Source: Acinetobacter pseudolwoffii (lineage in GTDB: Bacteria; Pseudomonadota; Gammaproteobacteria; Pseudomonadales; Moraxellaceae). From it: a DNA stretch of 64,000 nucleotides. The notes below the pieces were generated by a model. The model did no database searches, was not told the DNA's origin, and saw only the letters and a program-made list of their open reading frames with translations. Position 1 is the first letter of the stretch; every line of letters begins with the position of its first letter. The stretch covers positions 62,001 through 126,000 of the forward strand of contig NZ_PHRG01000002.1 of assembly GCF_002803605.1 (NCBI RefSeq). The letters are read 5' to 3'. Positions 39,027 to 47,005 of this stretch are shown piece after piece. The translations under genes and the position numbers were made by a program.

Positions 39027-39122
39027 GGCGTATACCTCTTTGTGTATCTGTGCTTTGTTTCGATAATGCTATTAAAACAGCCGAAGATGAATTGAAACTT
39101 AAGATTGCTTCATCTTTAAAAA

Positions 39123-40880
39123 TTAATTTAAAGGAACCACTCTCAATACTTCTTCCAGTGTGGTCATTCCTTCTACGACCTTACGCGCACCCGCGATACG
39201 CAGCGGTTCTACCCCTTCTTTTTTTGCCTGCTGGCGTAGCTGGTTTAAGTTAGCGTCGGCCCCAATCAGCTGCTTGGTTTCCAGACTCAGGGGCATAAAT
39301 TCGTAAATACCAATCCGGCCTTTATAACCGGTATGACGGCATTCCTCACAACCTACGGCTTTAAAAACAAATTCCGGACGCGGTAAAGGATAGTCTGCCG
39401 CCAGATGCTGCCATTCCTGTTCATTCAGGAAACTTTCCTGCTTGCAGTGTGGGCAGAGTTTACGCACCAGACGCTGGGCCAATACTCCGAGAATGGTGGC
39501 TGCAGTCAGAAAAGGTTGCACGCCCAGATCATGCAAACGGGTCAAACTCGACGGCGCATCATTGGTATGTAGCGTAGATAAGACCAGATGCCCGGTAAGT
39601 GCCGCCTGGATCGCCATATTGGCAGTATCCTGATCACGAATCTCACCGACCATGATAATGTCCGGATCCTGACGCATCAGCGCGCGCACGCCATCGGCGA
39701 AGCCCAGTTCAATACCATTATTGACCTGCATCTGGTTGAAACTCGGTTCCAGCATCTCGATCGGATCTTCAATGGTACAGACATTGACCTGTTCCGTCGC
39801 CAGCTGCTTCAAGGTCGAATACAGCGTTGTGGTTTTACCAGAACCAGTTGGCCCGGTGACCAGAATGATGCCGTGACTGTGACTGGTCAGATTATTCCAG
39901 TCATTCAGTAAATGCCCTTCAAAACCGAGTTGCTGAAAACTTCTGACCAGAACTTCCGGATCAAAAATACGCATCACCAGCTTTTCGCCAAATGCGGTCG
40001 GCAAGGTCGATAGACGGAGTTCGGTTTCCTGTCCTTTCGGCGTTCGGGTTTTCAGACGGCCATCTTGTGGTTTACGCTTTTCTGCCACATTCATCCGGCC
40101 CAGAATCTTGATCCGGGAAATCACCGCTGTCAGCGTATTGGCCGGCATGTTATAAATGGTATGCAACACCCCATCGATTCGAAAGCGAATCTTGCCCGTA
40201 CCTTTGCGCGGTTCCATATGAATATCACTTGCACCCTGTTCAAAGGCAAATTGCAGCACCCAGTCCACCAGTTTGACAATATGCTGGTCATTGGCATCCG
40301 GATTTTGCGAATCGCCCAGTTGTAGCAAGGCTTCGACGCCTTTATTTTCCCGGTCATAGGCCGAGGATTTTTGTGAGCCACTGACGGCACGGCTAACCTG
40401 ATAATATTCGACAATATATCGTTGTAACTGTTCTGGATTCAGCAGCACCCGTTGGATTTTTTTCGGGGAAATATTCTGTTCAAGATTAGAGACCCATTCA
40501 GTCTTATACGGCTGATCGGTCGCGATCAGGACTTTATCGGCCTGAATCTCAACGGCCAGAATATGGTTGCGTAGTGCATATTCCTGTGACATGACCTGGG
40601 TCAATGCCTGTACGTCCGCTTTTAAAGGATCGATGATATAGAACATTAATCCGGTTTTTTCGGCCAGCCACTGACATAAGCGGTTCAAGGTCAATGTGGT
40701 TTGCGGATGGGATTGATCAATAAGATTGAAGTTGGCCAGCCACTGTAAAGGATGCCATTTTAATTGTTCACGTTGACGATGGGTGGTCTGTACCAGCATC
40801 CGGTCACGTTCACTGATTTTGCCATCTTTAAACAGTTGGTCTAAACACCAGGCAGTATCAATTTCAAAGTCAAATTTCAT
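39123..40880 (-). CDS. GspE/PilB-family secretion or pilus assembly ATPase
   Basis: About 585 residues. N-terminal T2SSE_N-like domain, then the ATPase core: Walker A VTGPTGSGKTTTLYST, the Asp box CTIEDPIE, Walker B DPDIIMVGEIRD, the His box LTGHLVLSTLHTNDA, and a zinc site formed by CPHC and CEEC. These features fit type II secretion GspE or type IV pilus PilB. No other gsp or pil gene is adjacent; Acinetobacter is known to scatter its type II secretion genes, so GspE is plausible. The ATG at 40880 has GGGGA 9 nt upstream and is preferred to an in-frame TTG at 40889. Confidence 0.85.
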   Translation of the reverse strand: MKFDFEIDTAWCLDQLFKDGKISERDRMLVQTTHRQREQLKWHPLQWLANFNLIDQSHPQTTLTLNRLCQWLAEKTGLMFYIIDPLKADVQALTQVMSQEYALRNHILAVEIQADKVLIATDQPYKTEWVSNLEQNISPKKIQRVLLNPEQLQRYIVEYYQVSRAVSGSQKSSAYDRENKGVEALLQLGDSQNPDANDQHIVKLVDWVLQFAFEQGASDIHMEPRKGTGKIRFRIDGVLHTIYNMPANTLTAVISRIKILGRMNVAEKRKPQDGRLKTRTPKGQETELRLSTLPTAFGEKLVMRIFDPEVLVRSFQQLGFEGHLLNDWNNLTSHSHGIILVTGPTGSGKTTTLYSTLKQLATEQVNVCTIEDPIEMLEPSFNQMQVNNGIELGFADGVRALMRQDPDIIMVGEIRDQDTANMAIQAALTGHLVLSTLHTNDAPSSLTRLHDLGVQPFLTAATILGVLAQRLVRKLCPHCKQESFLNEQEWQHLAADYPLPRPEFVFKAVGCEECRHTGYKGRIGIYEFMPLSLETKQLIGADANLNQLRQQAKKEGVEPLRIAGARKVVEGMTTLEEVLRVVPLN

Positions 40881-41095
40881 TGTTATCAATCCCCAAATCT
40901 GCCTTCACTATAACAAGTTTTTGTTATTTTTCGCATTACCCAGTTAGCAATGTCAGTGACTTTTGCTGAATGGATTTAAAAATACTGAGATGCCTCGACC
41001 GTTATTCAATCTTTACTGTATTTCCAGCTTGCCGCGCTCTAGAAGAATCGCCTATATTTCAAACAGCATGTTTTGTTAGGTGGCTGAGGTGAAAC

Positions 41096-42355
41096 TTGGA
41101 TTTTAGCGCGGTACCCCTGAATAGCAGTAGCTCTTTTCAGGAGCTTCTGGCCATCCTGACGGCGGCTTTAGGCTGTGGCTTGTTAATTGGACTGGAACGA
41201 GAGCGTCATAAACAACGTGAACATCAACCCAGTTTTGCCGGTTTACGCTCTTTTGCCATCTGTGCCTTATTGGGTGCGCTATGCTTCCTGTTCGGTATGA
41301 GTATTGGACTTGCTGGTGCGCTGATTGTGGGTGGCATGGTGATTTTTTCAATCCGAAATCAGCCTGAAGATCCTGGCATTACCACAGAACTCGCCTTTCT
41401 CATGACGTATTTTATTGGGGCAATCTGTCTTTGGAATATCCCCTTGGCCGCAGGGCTCGCGGTCATGCTGACGACTATTCTGATGGCCAAACACTCCCTG
41501 CATAATATTGCCGGACAATGGATTACCGAAGCAGAGTTTAGAGATGGGCTATTATTACTTGCCCTGATTCTGATCGGCCTGCCACTAACACCCGATACGC
41601 CTTTATGGGGAGAAGTCCTCAACCCGCATCTGATCTTGAGACTACTCACTCTGATTCTGGTGGTACAGGCACTTGCTCACGTGGCCAAACGGCTTTTATC
41701 CAGTAAAAATGCCCTCATGCTATCCTCCCTCGCTTCAGGTTTTGTCTCCAGTACCGCGACCATTGCCCATTTAGGTCTACAGGTGCGCAAAGGTGAGGTC
41801 GATGCTAAATCCAATGCAGGCGCAGCACTCATGTCCTGTATTTCGACCCTGATACTGTTATTTATTGTCGTTGGAGGGGTGTCGTGGAGCTGGTTGAAAA
41901 TTCTGATTTTACCCTCTCTGGTTGCGATGGCCATTTTGGCTGCTTGTGCATTTCTGCTATTACGTAAAGCCAAGCCAGCGGAGAACTGTGCAAAGGAAGA
42001 AGATAGTCAGATGTTTAGCCTGAAGGAGGCGGTAATTATTGCAGTCACCTTGACATTGATTCAGGCTGGAATTTATGGGCTAGAGCTATTACTAGGAGAT
42101 GCGGGTTTGCTGGCAGGTACCTTGTTCGCATCTTTATTTGAAATTCATGCCGCAATGGCAAGCGTGGTCATTCAAGGAGATCCATCCAATACCCGGCTGA
42201 TCTATGCCCTGCTTTTGGGGCTGGGCGCACATGCTGTAGCCAAGTCAGTCAATGCTGCTGTAACAGGTGGTTTCAAATTTTCCCTGTACTTTGCGCCAGT
42301 ACAGATTTTGCATATGGCGGTGTTGATTGGTATTTTGTGGTGGATGATATTTTGA
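41096..42355 (+). CDS. MgtC/SapB-DUF4010 membrane protein
   Basis: This 419-residue protein has about 12 hydrophobic segments. The first third is MgtC/SapB-like (LTAALGCGLLIGLERERHKQ, SFAGLRSFAICALLGAL), the rest DUF4010 (ASGFVSSTATIAHLGLQVRKG and SNAGAALMSCISTLILLF, then LFEIHAAMASVV). The start is a TTG with GAGG 6 nt upstream; no better start is available because a stop precedes it. MgtC domains are linked to magnesium stress and membrane potential control, but the fused form has no established role. Confidence 0.82.
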   Translation: MDFSAVPLNSSSSFQELLAILTAALGCGLLIGLERERHKQREHQPSFAGLRSFAICALLGALCFLFGMSIGLAGALIVGGMVIFSIRNQPEDPGITTELAFLMTYFIGAICLWNIPLAAGLAVMLTTILMAKHSLHNIAGQWITEAEFRDGLLLLALILIGLPLTPDTPLWGEVLNPHLILRLLTLILVVQALAHVAKRLLSSKNALMLSSLASGFVSSTATIAHLGLQVRKGEVDAKSNAGAALMSCISTLILLFIVVGGVSWSWLKILILPSLVAMAILAACAFLLLRKAKPAENCAKEEDSQMFSLKEAVIIAVTLTLIQAGIYGLELLLGDAGLLAGTLFASLFEIHAAMASVVIQGDPSNTRLIYALLLGLGAHAVAKSVNAAVTGGFKFSLYFAPVQILHMAVLIGILWWMIF

Positions 42356-42484
42356 TTGTTAAGTATATTTAAATAGTTAATTTTTATATATTTTGCAAAT
42401 TTAATTTTGATATTTATTCGCTATAATTAGTCTGCTTTATTTTAAAAAACAATTTTATTACTACGATTTTTTATAGGGATTTTT

Positions 42485-43429
42485 ATGAAATTTAAGAATT
42501 TATCACTCGCAGTTTTTAGTGCATTCATGCTAAGTGCTTGTGGTGGGGGTAGTTCAGATTCTACAGGTGGTTCTACAGGTGGTTCTACAGGTGGCTCTAC
42601 AGGTGGTTCTACAGGTGGTTCTACAGGTGGTTCTACAGGTGGTTCTACAGGTGGTTCTACAGGTGGTTCTACAGGTGGTTCTACAGGTGACAGTATCACA
42701 TGGGCAAGCTATGTAGATCATATAGGGGATACATCAGGATTCGTTAAAGAAACGTTAACTGTGGTAGGTGACACTTTATATAGCGATTATACCAATCGAC
42801 AAAGTACAGCCCCTTTTTATAAAGTTCAGTATCTAACTCGAGCTCATCACTATGATCTTTCGAAAACACAAACCTCGTATGGTTATAAGATAGCCACAGT
42901 TACTCAAATGAACAATCAATGGAAAATTATTCCATTCTCTTCGACAGGTAATACTCAATTACAAATCACCAATACCTATAAATCTATCGATTTAAGCGGA
43001 AAGAAACTCGCTGAATATCTCGATAATGATAAATTTAAGTATAAATACGATAGCCAATATCTTGCAAAATTTGGAGACTCTACCTTTCCTCAAGGTTCAT
43101 CTTGCCTGATGTTAGAAACCGAGAATGCCTCTGAAGATTATGTAGTAACACCATTCTACCATCTTGGTGCTTATCAGTCAGTTATTGATTATTTTGACGA
43201 TATGCCAACAAAATTAGTTAACTTTGCAGGCTTCAATGTTCATCTTCTCGATAGCGATACTGAAGATGAAGGTGCTTTAGTTGAAGAAAATGGTGTTTAT
43301 TTCTATGCAGACTATTATCGCAAAGGTGAAAATTATAATTGGTATGAATTAAACCCTGACTTAGATGATGAATGTTCACTGTTTAACCCTAAAGCAAGTA
43401 AAACAATTGATCATGTATTAGCACAATAA
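42485..43429 (+). CDS. Lipoprotein with a (GGST)10 linker, function unknown
   Basis: The signal peptide ends LSAC (Cys19), followed by GGGSSDST and ten tandem GGST units (residues 28-67), then a globular domain of about 245 residues rich in Tyr, Asp and Asn. Two cysteines in the mature domain (SSCLMLE and DECSLF) could form a disulfide. The low-complexity linker would hold the domain away from the membrane. No family recognised. The gene is more AT-rich than its neighbours apart from the repeat. Not obviously in an operon. Confidence 0.8.
   Translation: MKFKNLSLAVFSAFMLSACGGGSSDSTGGSTGGSTGGSTGGSTGGSTGGSTGGSTGGSTGGSTGGSTGDSITWASYVDHIGDTSGFVKETLTVVGDTLYSDYTNRQSTAPFYKVQYLTRAHHYDLSKTQTSYGYKIATVTQMNNQWKIIPFSSTGNTQLQITNTYKSIDLSGKKLAEYLDNDKFKYKYDSQYLAKFGDSTFPQGSSCLMLETENASEDYVVTPFYHLGAYQSVIDYFDDMPTKLVNFAGFNVHLLDSDTEDEGALVEENGVYFYADYYRKGENYNWYELNPDLDDECSLFNPKASKTIDHVLAQ
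42566..42685 (+). repeat. 12-bp minisatellite encoding (GGST)10
   Basis: Ten tandem copies of a 12-bp unit (GGTGGTTCTACA), nearly identical at the DNA level; one copy has GGCTCT in place of GGTTCT. The unit is a multiple of three, so copy-number change lengthens or shortens the linker without a frameshift. Confidence 0.95.
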
Positions 43430-43446
43430 GTAAAAATATCAGAGAG

Positions 43447-44160
43447 CTAAAAAGCTAGCTCTCTGATTTCAACTACATTATTGACTACCAAAAACCTCAC
43501 ATCTAAATCCGCAAATTTCATTCCATAAATCCGCCCCTCATCATCCTGATAAGCCGGTCTTGGATCTAAAGACAAAACCTGTTCAAGTTCTTGAACAAGC
43601 TGTACAGAAATTTTCCCATTTAACAGTAACTGCTGTTTCTGCTGCTCTGCCTGTTCGGTCCAGATGACGCTCTTACGATCAGGCTCATCCTGCGCATAGG
43701 CACTCTGTGCATCAATTATGGCATCTGAATATTGAATATAAGGCTTGATATCTACAATCGGCGTTCCATCCAGCAAATCACTTCCATTCAGATAAACCCG
43801 TACGTTCTTGCCGACCTTTTTAACTTCTTTAAGTTGCACCACGGAGAGACCTATGGGCGACGGGCGATACATGCTTCGGGTGGCAAATACGCCGATCTTC
43901 TGGTTACCGCCTAAACGTGGTGGACGTACCTGAGGACGGAATTTATTCGTATCCTGATGTTTATTTTCATGAAATTGCCAGATCAACCAGAGATGACTAA
44001 AGGCCTCAATTCCTTCAAATGCCAACAGGTCATTATAGGGACCGACCATTTCAATATAGCTTTCAACCTGAACCAGATTGGGCTGACGAGGAATGCCAAA
44101 TTTTTCTTGGTAGGGAGAATGCATATAGCCAATTATCGGCAGTGTGAGTTCATTCATCAT
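43447..44160 (-). CDS. trmO: tRNA t6A37 N6-methyltransferase TrmO
   Basis: TrmO methylates t6A at position 37 of threonine tRNAs using S-adenosylmethionine. The protein matches the family: IGYMHSPYQEKFGIPRQPNLV at the start, FSHLWLIWQFHEN, VRPPRLGGNQKIGVFATRSMYRPSPIGLSVV and DGTPIVDIKPYI, then DPRPAYQDDEGRIYG near the C-terminus. The frame opens at a TTG at 44181, but the tandem ATGs at 44160 and 44157 are closer to the family N-terminus. About 237 residues. Confidence 0.92.
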   Translation of the reverse strand: MMNELTLPIIGYMHSPYQEKFGIPRQPNLVQVESYIEMVGPYNDLLAFEGIEAFSHLWLIWQFHENKHQDTNKFRPQVRPPRLGGNQKIGVFATRSMYRPSPIGLSVVQLKEVKKVGKNVRVYLNGSDLLDGTPIVDIKPYIQYSDAIIDAQSAYAQDEPDRKSVIWTEQAEQQKQQLLLNGKISVQLVQELEQVLSLDPRPAYQDDEGRIYGMKFADLDVRFLVVNNVVEIRELAF

Positions 44161-44262
44161 CACTTTTTTTGATAAGCTCAATTAAATATATTCAGTTTAT
44201 AGAGAATGGATTTAGTTTAGAATAGCAAGCTGTTCTAATTTGATAATTTATTGAGACCTTTA

Positions 44263-45042
44263 ATGGCTGCTTTTAACGTCGAAAAGATTACTCACGTCCA
44301 CCACTGGAATGATACTTTATTCTCTTTTAAAACGACTCGCGACACTGCTTTGCGTTTTAAAAACGGTCAGTTTGTAATGATCGGCCTTGAAGTCAATGGC
44401 AAGCCGTTAATGCGCGCATATTCAATTGCAAGCGCCAACTACGAAGAAGAGTTAGAGTTTTTCTCGATTAAAGTGCCTGATGGTCCACTGACTTCGATTT
44501 TACAGAAAGTAAAAGTCGGCGATGAAATCTTGGTTTCTAAAAAACCGACAGGTACTTTGGTGCTAGATGACCTGAACCCAGGTAAAAACTTGTATCTTCT
44601 GTCTTCAGGCACTGGCCTTGCACCATTCTTGGCGACCATCCGTGATCCTGAAACTTATGAACGTTTTGAAAAAATCATTATCGTGCATGGTACCCGTTTC
44701 ATTTCTGAACTGGCTTATCAAGATTTAATTTTGAATGAAGTACCAAATCACGAATTCTTCTCTGAACTCGGCGCGAAAGAAAAATTGGTATACTACCCAA
44801 CCGTAACCCGTGAAGAATATCCGAACCAAGGTCGCGTTACGACTGCAATTGAAACCGGCGAACTGTTTGAAAAAATTGGTCTGCCACGTTTTAACCCGGA
44901 AACGGATCGCGCTATGCTGTGTGGTAGCCCGGCCTTCCTCGACGATGTTGCTGCACTTCTAGACCAACACGGTCTAAAAGAGTCACCTAAAATGGGTGTT
45001 CTAGGCGATTACGTGATTGAACGTGCATTCGTGGAAAAATAA
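44263..45042 (+). CDS. fpr: Ferredoxin-NADP reductase
   Basis: The 259-residue flavoprotein has the FAD-binding motif MRAYSIASANYEEELEFF, VPDGPLTSIL, the NADP-binding GTGLAPFLATI and HGTRFISELAY, then MLCGSPAFLDDV, and ends in AFVEK like the bacterial Fpr class with an aliphatic/aromatic tail. It moves electrons between NADPH and ferredoxin or flavodoxin, supporting oxidative-stress defence and Fe-S repair. The frame opens at a TTG at 44251; ATG 44263 matches other Fpr N-termini. A strong terminator follows. Confidence 0.93.
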   Translation: MAAFNVEKITHVHHWNDTLFSFKTTRDTALRFKNGQFVMIGLEVNGKPLMRAYSIASANYEEELEFFSIKVPDGPLTSILQKVKVGDEILVSKKPTGTLVLDDLNPGKNLYLLSSGTGLAPFLATIRDPETYERFEKIIIVHGTRFISELAYQDLILNEVPNHEFFSELGAKEKLVYYPTVTREEYPNQGRVTTAIETGELFEKIGLPRFNPETDRAMLCGSPAFLDDVAALLDQHGLKESPKMGVLGDYVIERAFVEK

Positions 45043-45067
45043 AATCTGATTTTAGATGATCAGAATT

Positions 45068-45099
45068 AAAAAAACCGAAGCTTGAAGCTTCGGTTTTTT
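45068..45099 (+). terminator. Terminator of fpr
   Basis: AAAAACCGAAGCTT and AAGCTTCGGTTTTT arms with a very tight loop, followed by a T-run; it also faces the small lipoprotein gene on the other strand. Confidence 0.85.
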
Positions 45100-45120
45100 A
45101 TTTGAATCGGCGTTAAAAAA

Positions 45121-45297
45121 TTAACGATCACGGCCTTCCTGATTGGCAGAACCAGAACAGCCTGCGCCACCACCAATGATAAAACCGCTTTCTGCCTTAC
45201 ATGAACCGATCATACGGCCATGCGAGTCAAATGTAGTCACTGTCGATGCACAGCCTGTTAATACCAGTGCCAGTGCAATAAGTGCTGATAATTTCAT
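45121..45297 (-). CDS. Tiny lipoprotein A, tandem paralogue of 45316-45567
   Basis: This 58-residue ORF starts with a lipoprotein signal (MKLSALIALALVLTGC, lipobox LTGC). The mature 43 residues contain TTFDSHGRMIGSCKAESG and GCSGSAN. The next gene upstream encodes the same pattern (ITYDATGQVIGSCKATRG, then CGGSGN), so they are tandem duplicates. It ends about 22 nt from the fpr terminator. Function unknown; two conserved cysteines in the mature part could form a disulfide. Confidence 0.78.
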   Translation of the reverse strand: MKLSALIALALVLTGCASTVTTFDSHGRMIGSCKAESGFIIGGGAGCSGSANQEGRDR

Positions 45298-45315
45298 GAT
45301 ATTCCCCTGTATTCT

Positions 45316-45567
45316 TTATGGCTTTAAATTAATCTGGTTTTGACTTGGCAGTGCTGGCAACAAACCCGTCTTGGCATCCACGCTATTGTAATTCACACCC
45401 ATCGCATTACCTGAACCACCACAATGGGCACTTGTGGTTGAAAGCAGACCGCGGGTTGCTTTACATGATCCAATCACCTGACCGGTGGCATCATAAGTGA
45501 TGACCATAGAGCTACAGCCCGTCATCAGCACCATGGCCGCAAGTGAAAGTAGTTTTATGAAATTCAT
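45316..45567 (-). CDS. Tiny lipoprotein B, tandem paralogue of 45121-45297
   Basis: 83 residues with lipobox MTGC (Cys18) and a mature domain sharing the T-x-D-x-x-G-x-x-IGSCKA core and a second Cys in CGGSGN with lipoprotein A. It has an extra C-terminal 20 residues or so ending NQINLKP. It lies 18 nt upstream of lipoprotein A on the same strand, so both are probably made from one mRNA. Confidence 0.78.
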   Translation of the reverse strand: MNFIKLLSLAAMVLMTGCSSMVITYDATGQVIGSCKATRGLLSTTSAHCGGSGNAMGVNYNSVDAKTGLLPALPSQNQINLKP

Positions 45568-45701
45568 TGCCCCCCCTCAAAAACAATAAAAATTAAATGG
45601 TTAAGTTATATCGCTATTCTACAAATTTCGCGGATGATTCTTTCTAAAATTAGTGGATTTGTAAAGCTTTATTTTTCATCTATTTAAAATATCCAGGCCA
45701 T

Positions 45702-45730
45702 AAAGAAGCTGCCCGTTAAGCAGCTTCTTT
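45702..45730 (-). terminator. Terminator of the CDF transporter gene
   Basis: AAAGAAGCTGC and GCAGCTTCTTT arms around a 7-nt loop, about 25 nt past the stop. Confidence 0.65.
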
Positions 45731-45754
45731 AGGATTAAACTTAAATATTCAGAA

Positions 45755-46378
45755 TCAGGCTGACTCATGTCCTAATGCCCGTTCTGCCAGTGCCTGCTTC
45801 ATAATCTGATAGCCCGCAGTTAAACCAAGACTCGCCATAATCATCGCCACTATTATATCTGGCCACAGACTGCCTGTACCAAAAACCCCGACTGCTGCCA
45901 GAATCACGGCAGCATTGCCAATGGCATCATTTCGGCTACACAGCCAGACTGACCGCATATTGGAATCACCTTCACGAAAGGCATAAAGAATGACTGCCGT
46001 AAATACATTTGCCAGCAATGCCAGCACACCAATCAAGCCCATGGTCAGTGCCTCTGGCGGAATGCCTTGCAGATAGGCATAAATGACTTTTCCCATGATC
46101 ACCAGGCCAAATAAGGCCATGGTCATTCCCTTGAGTAAAGCGACTGTTGCGCGCCAGTACAGACTTGCACCGATGACCGCCAAAGAGACGCCATAATTGA
46201 CGGCATCACCAAAGAAGTCCAAGGCATCTGCCCACAAAGCCGATGAATGTGCATAGGCCCCACCAATCAGTTCTACCACAAATAAAGTCAGGTTCACCAC
46301 CAAGGCAATCCATAACGCCGTTCTAAACTTACTGTCAGGTTTGGGTGGAGCAGGTTCATGACTACAGCTACAGGCCAT
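45755..46378 (-). CDS. CDF-family cation efflux protein, short form
   Basis: 207 residues with a Cys/His start (MACSCSHE) likely to bind metal, and six hydrophobic segments. The second carries ADALDFFGDAVN: the usual CDF H-x3-D site appears as D-x3-D (Asp54/Asp58). The fifth has SRNDAIGNAAVILAA. The cytoplasmic C-terminal domain of larger CDF proteins is missing, as in some short members. It probably exports divalent metals. The divergent CadR-like regulator and its operator-type promoter (46420-46450) indicate induction by metal such as Cd, Pb or Zn. Confidence 0.85.
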   Translation of the reverse strand: MACSCSHEPAPPKPDSKFRTALWIALVVNLTLFVVELIGGAYAHSSALWADALDFFGDAVNYGVSLAVIGASLYWRATVALLKGMTMALFGLVIMGKVIYAYLQGIPPEALTMGLIGVLALLANVFTAVILYAFREGDSNMRSVWLCSRNDAIGNAAVILAAVGVFGTGSLWPDIIVAMIMASLGLTAGYQIMKQALAERALGHESA

Positions 46379-46419
46379 GTTGATCTTCCATACTTTCGTG
46401 CAAAAAATGAGTTAAAATA

Positions 46420-46450
46420 ATTAGAAACTATGGACTAACTCCAAGGTCAA
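46420..46450 (-). promoter_or_regulatory. MerR-type promoter/operator of the CDF gene
   Basis: On the minus strand TTGACC and TCTAAT are separated by 19 bp, the long spacer typical of MerR-activated promoters, and the spacer holds a dyad (ACTATGGAC / TCCAAGGT on the plus strand). The adjacent divergent gene encodes a MerR-family protein. Confidence 0.8.
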
Positions 46451-46463
46451 GCAGGAGCGAGCA

Positions 46464-46874
46464 ATGTCAGTTTATTTAATTTCAGAAATAGCCAAAAAGA
46501 CTGCTTTAAGCACAGATAGCATTCGCTTTTATGAGAAGAAAGGCTTGATACAGCCGAATTTTCGAGCAAGTAATCGCTATCGTTATTATGGTGAAGAAGC
46601 CCTGAAAAGGCTGCTTTTTATCAAACGCTGTCGTGCTTTGGACATGTCCTTAAAAGAGATTGAAGCCCTGATTAAACTCGAACAGAATCCGCAGCAGGAA
46701 TGCGGTGTAGTGAATCAGCTCATCGACCAGCATTTAGAAGATATCTCCAAAAAAATTAGGGAATTACAGCTATTCGAACAACAGCTGATTGCACTTCGCA
46801 AAAGTTGTAATGTCCCGACCACCATTGATCATTGCCAGATTTTAAAAATGCTCGAACAGACTGAAAATAATTGA
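46464..46874 (+). CDS. MerR-family Cd/Pb-type regulator (CadR/PbrR-like)
   Basis: The 136-residue protein has an N-terminal MerR helix-turn-helix (LISEIAKKTALSTDSIRFYEKKGLI, then NRYRYYGEEALKRLLFIKRCRALDMSL), a long dimerisation helix, and cysteines at about 80, 115 and 124 (ECGVVNQLIDQH, KSCNVP, DHCQIL) in the layout of Cd(II)/Pb(II) sensors. MerR proteins bind between -35 and -10 and twist the DNA when metal binds. It is divergent from the CDF exporter, whose promoter carries a 19-bp spacer. Confidence 0.88.
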   Translation: MSVYLISEIAKKTALSTDSIRFYEKKGLIQPNFRASNRYRYYGEEALKRLLFIKRCRALDMSLKEIEALIKLEQNPQQECGVVNQLIDQHLEDISKKIRELQLFEQQLIALRKSCNVPTTIDHCQILKMLEQTENN

Positions 46875-47005
46875 ATATTGAATAATTTTAGTGCTTCATT
46901 TCACTCAAAATAAAACATTCTTTTTATTCTAAATTGCTTATTTCCGAGTAATTTACTGGGTTGAATCCAAATTTTAGATGGTTAGAATAAAGCCGTACTT
47001 TTTAT

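Noticed and set aside
42566..42685. CRISPR-like direct repeats
   Set aside because: Units are 12 bp with no spacers, and lie inside a coding sequence.
42442..42699. Minus-strand ORF encoding a PPVE repeat
   Set aside because: It is the reverse reading of the GGST minisatellite; the plus-strand frame has a signal peptide and lipobox.
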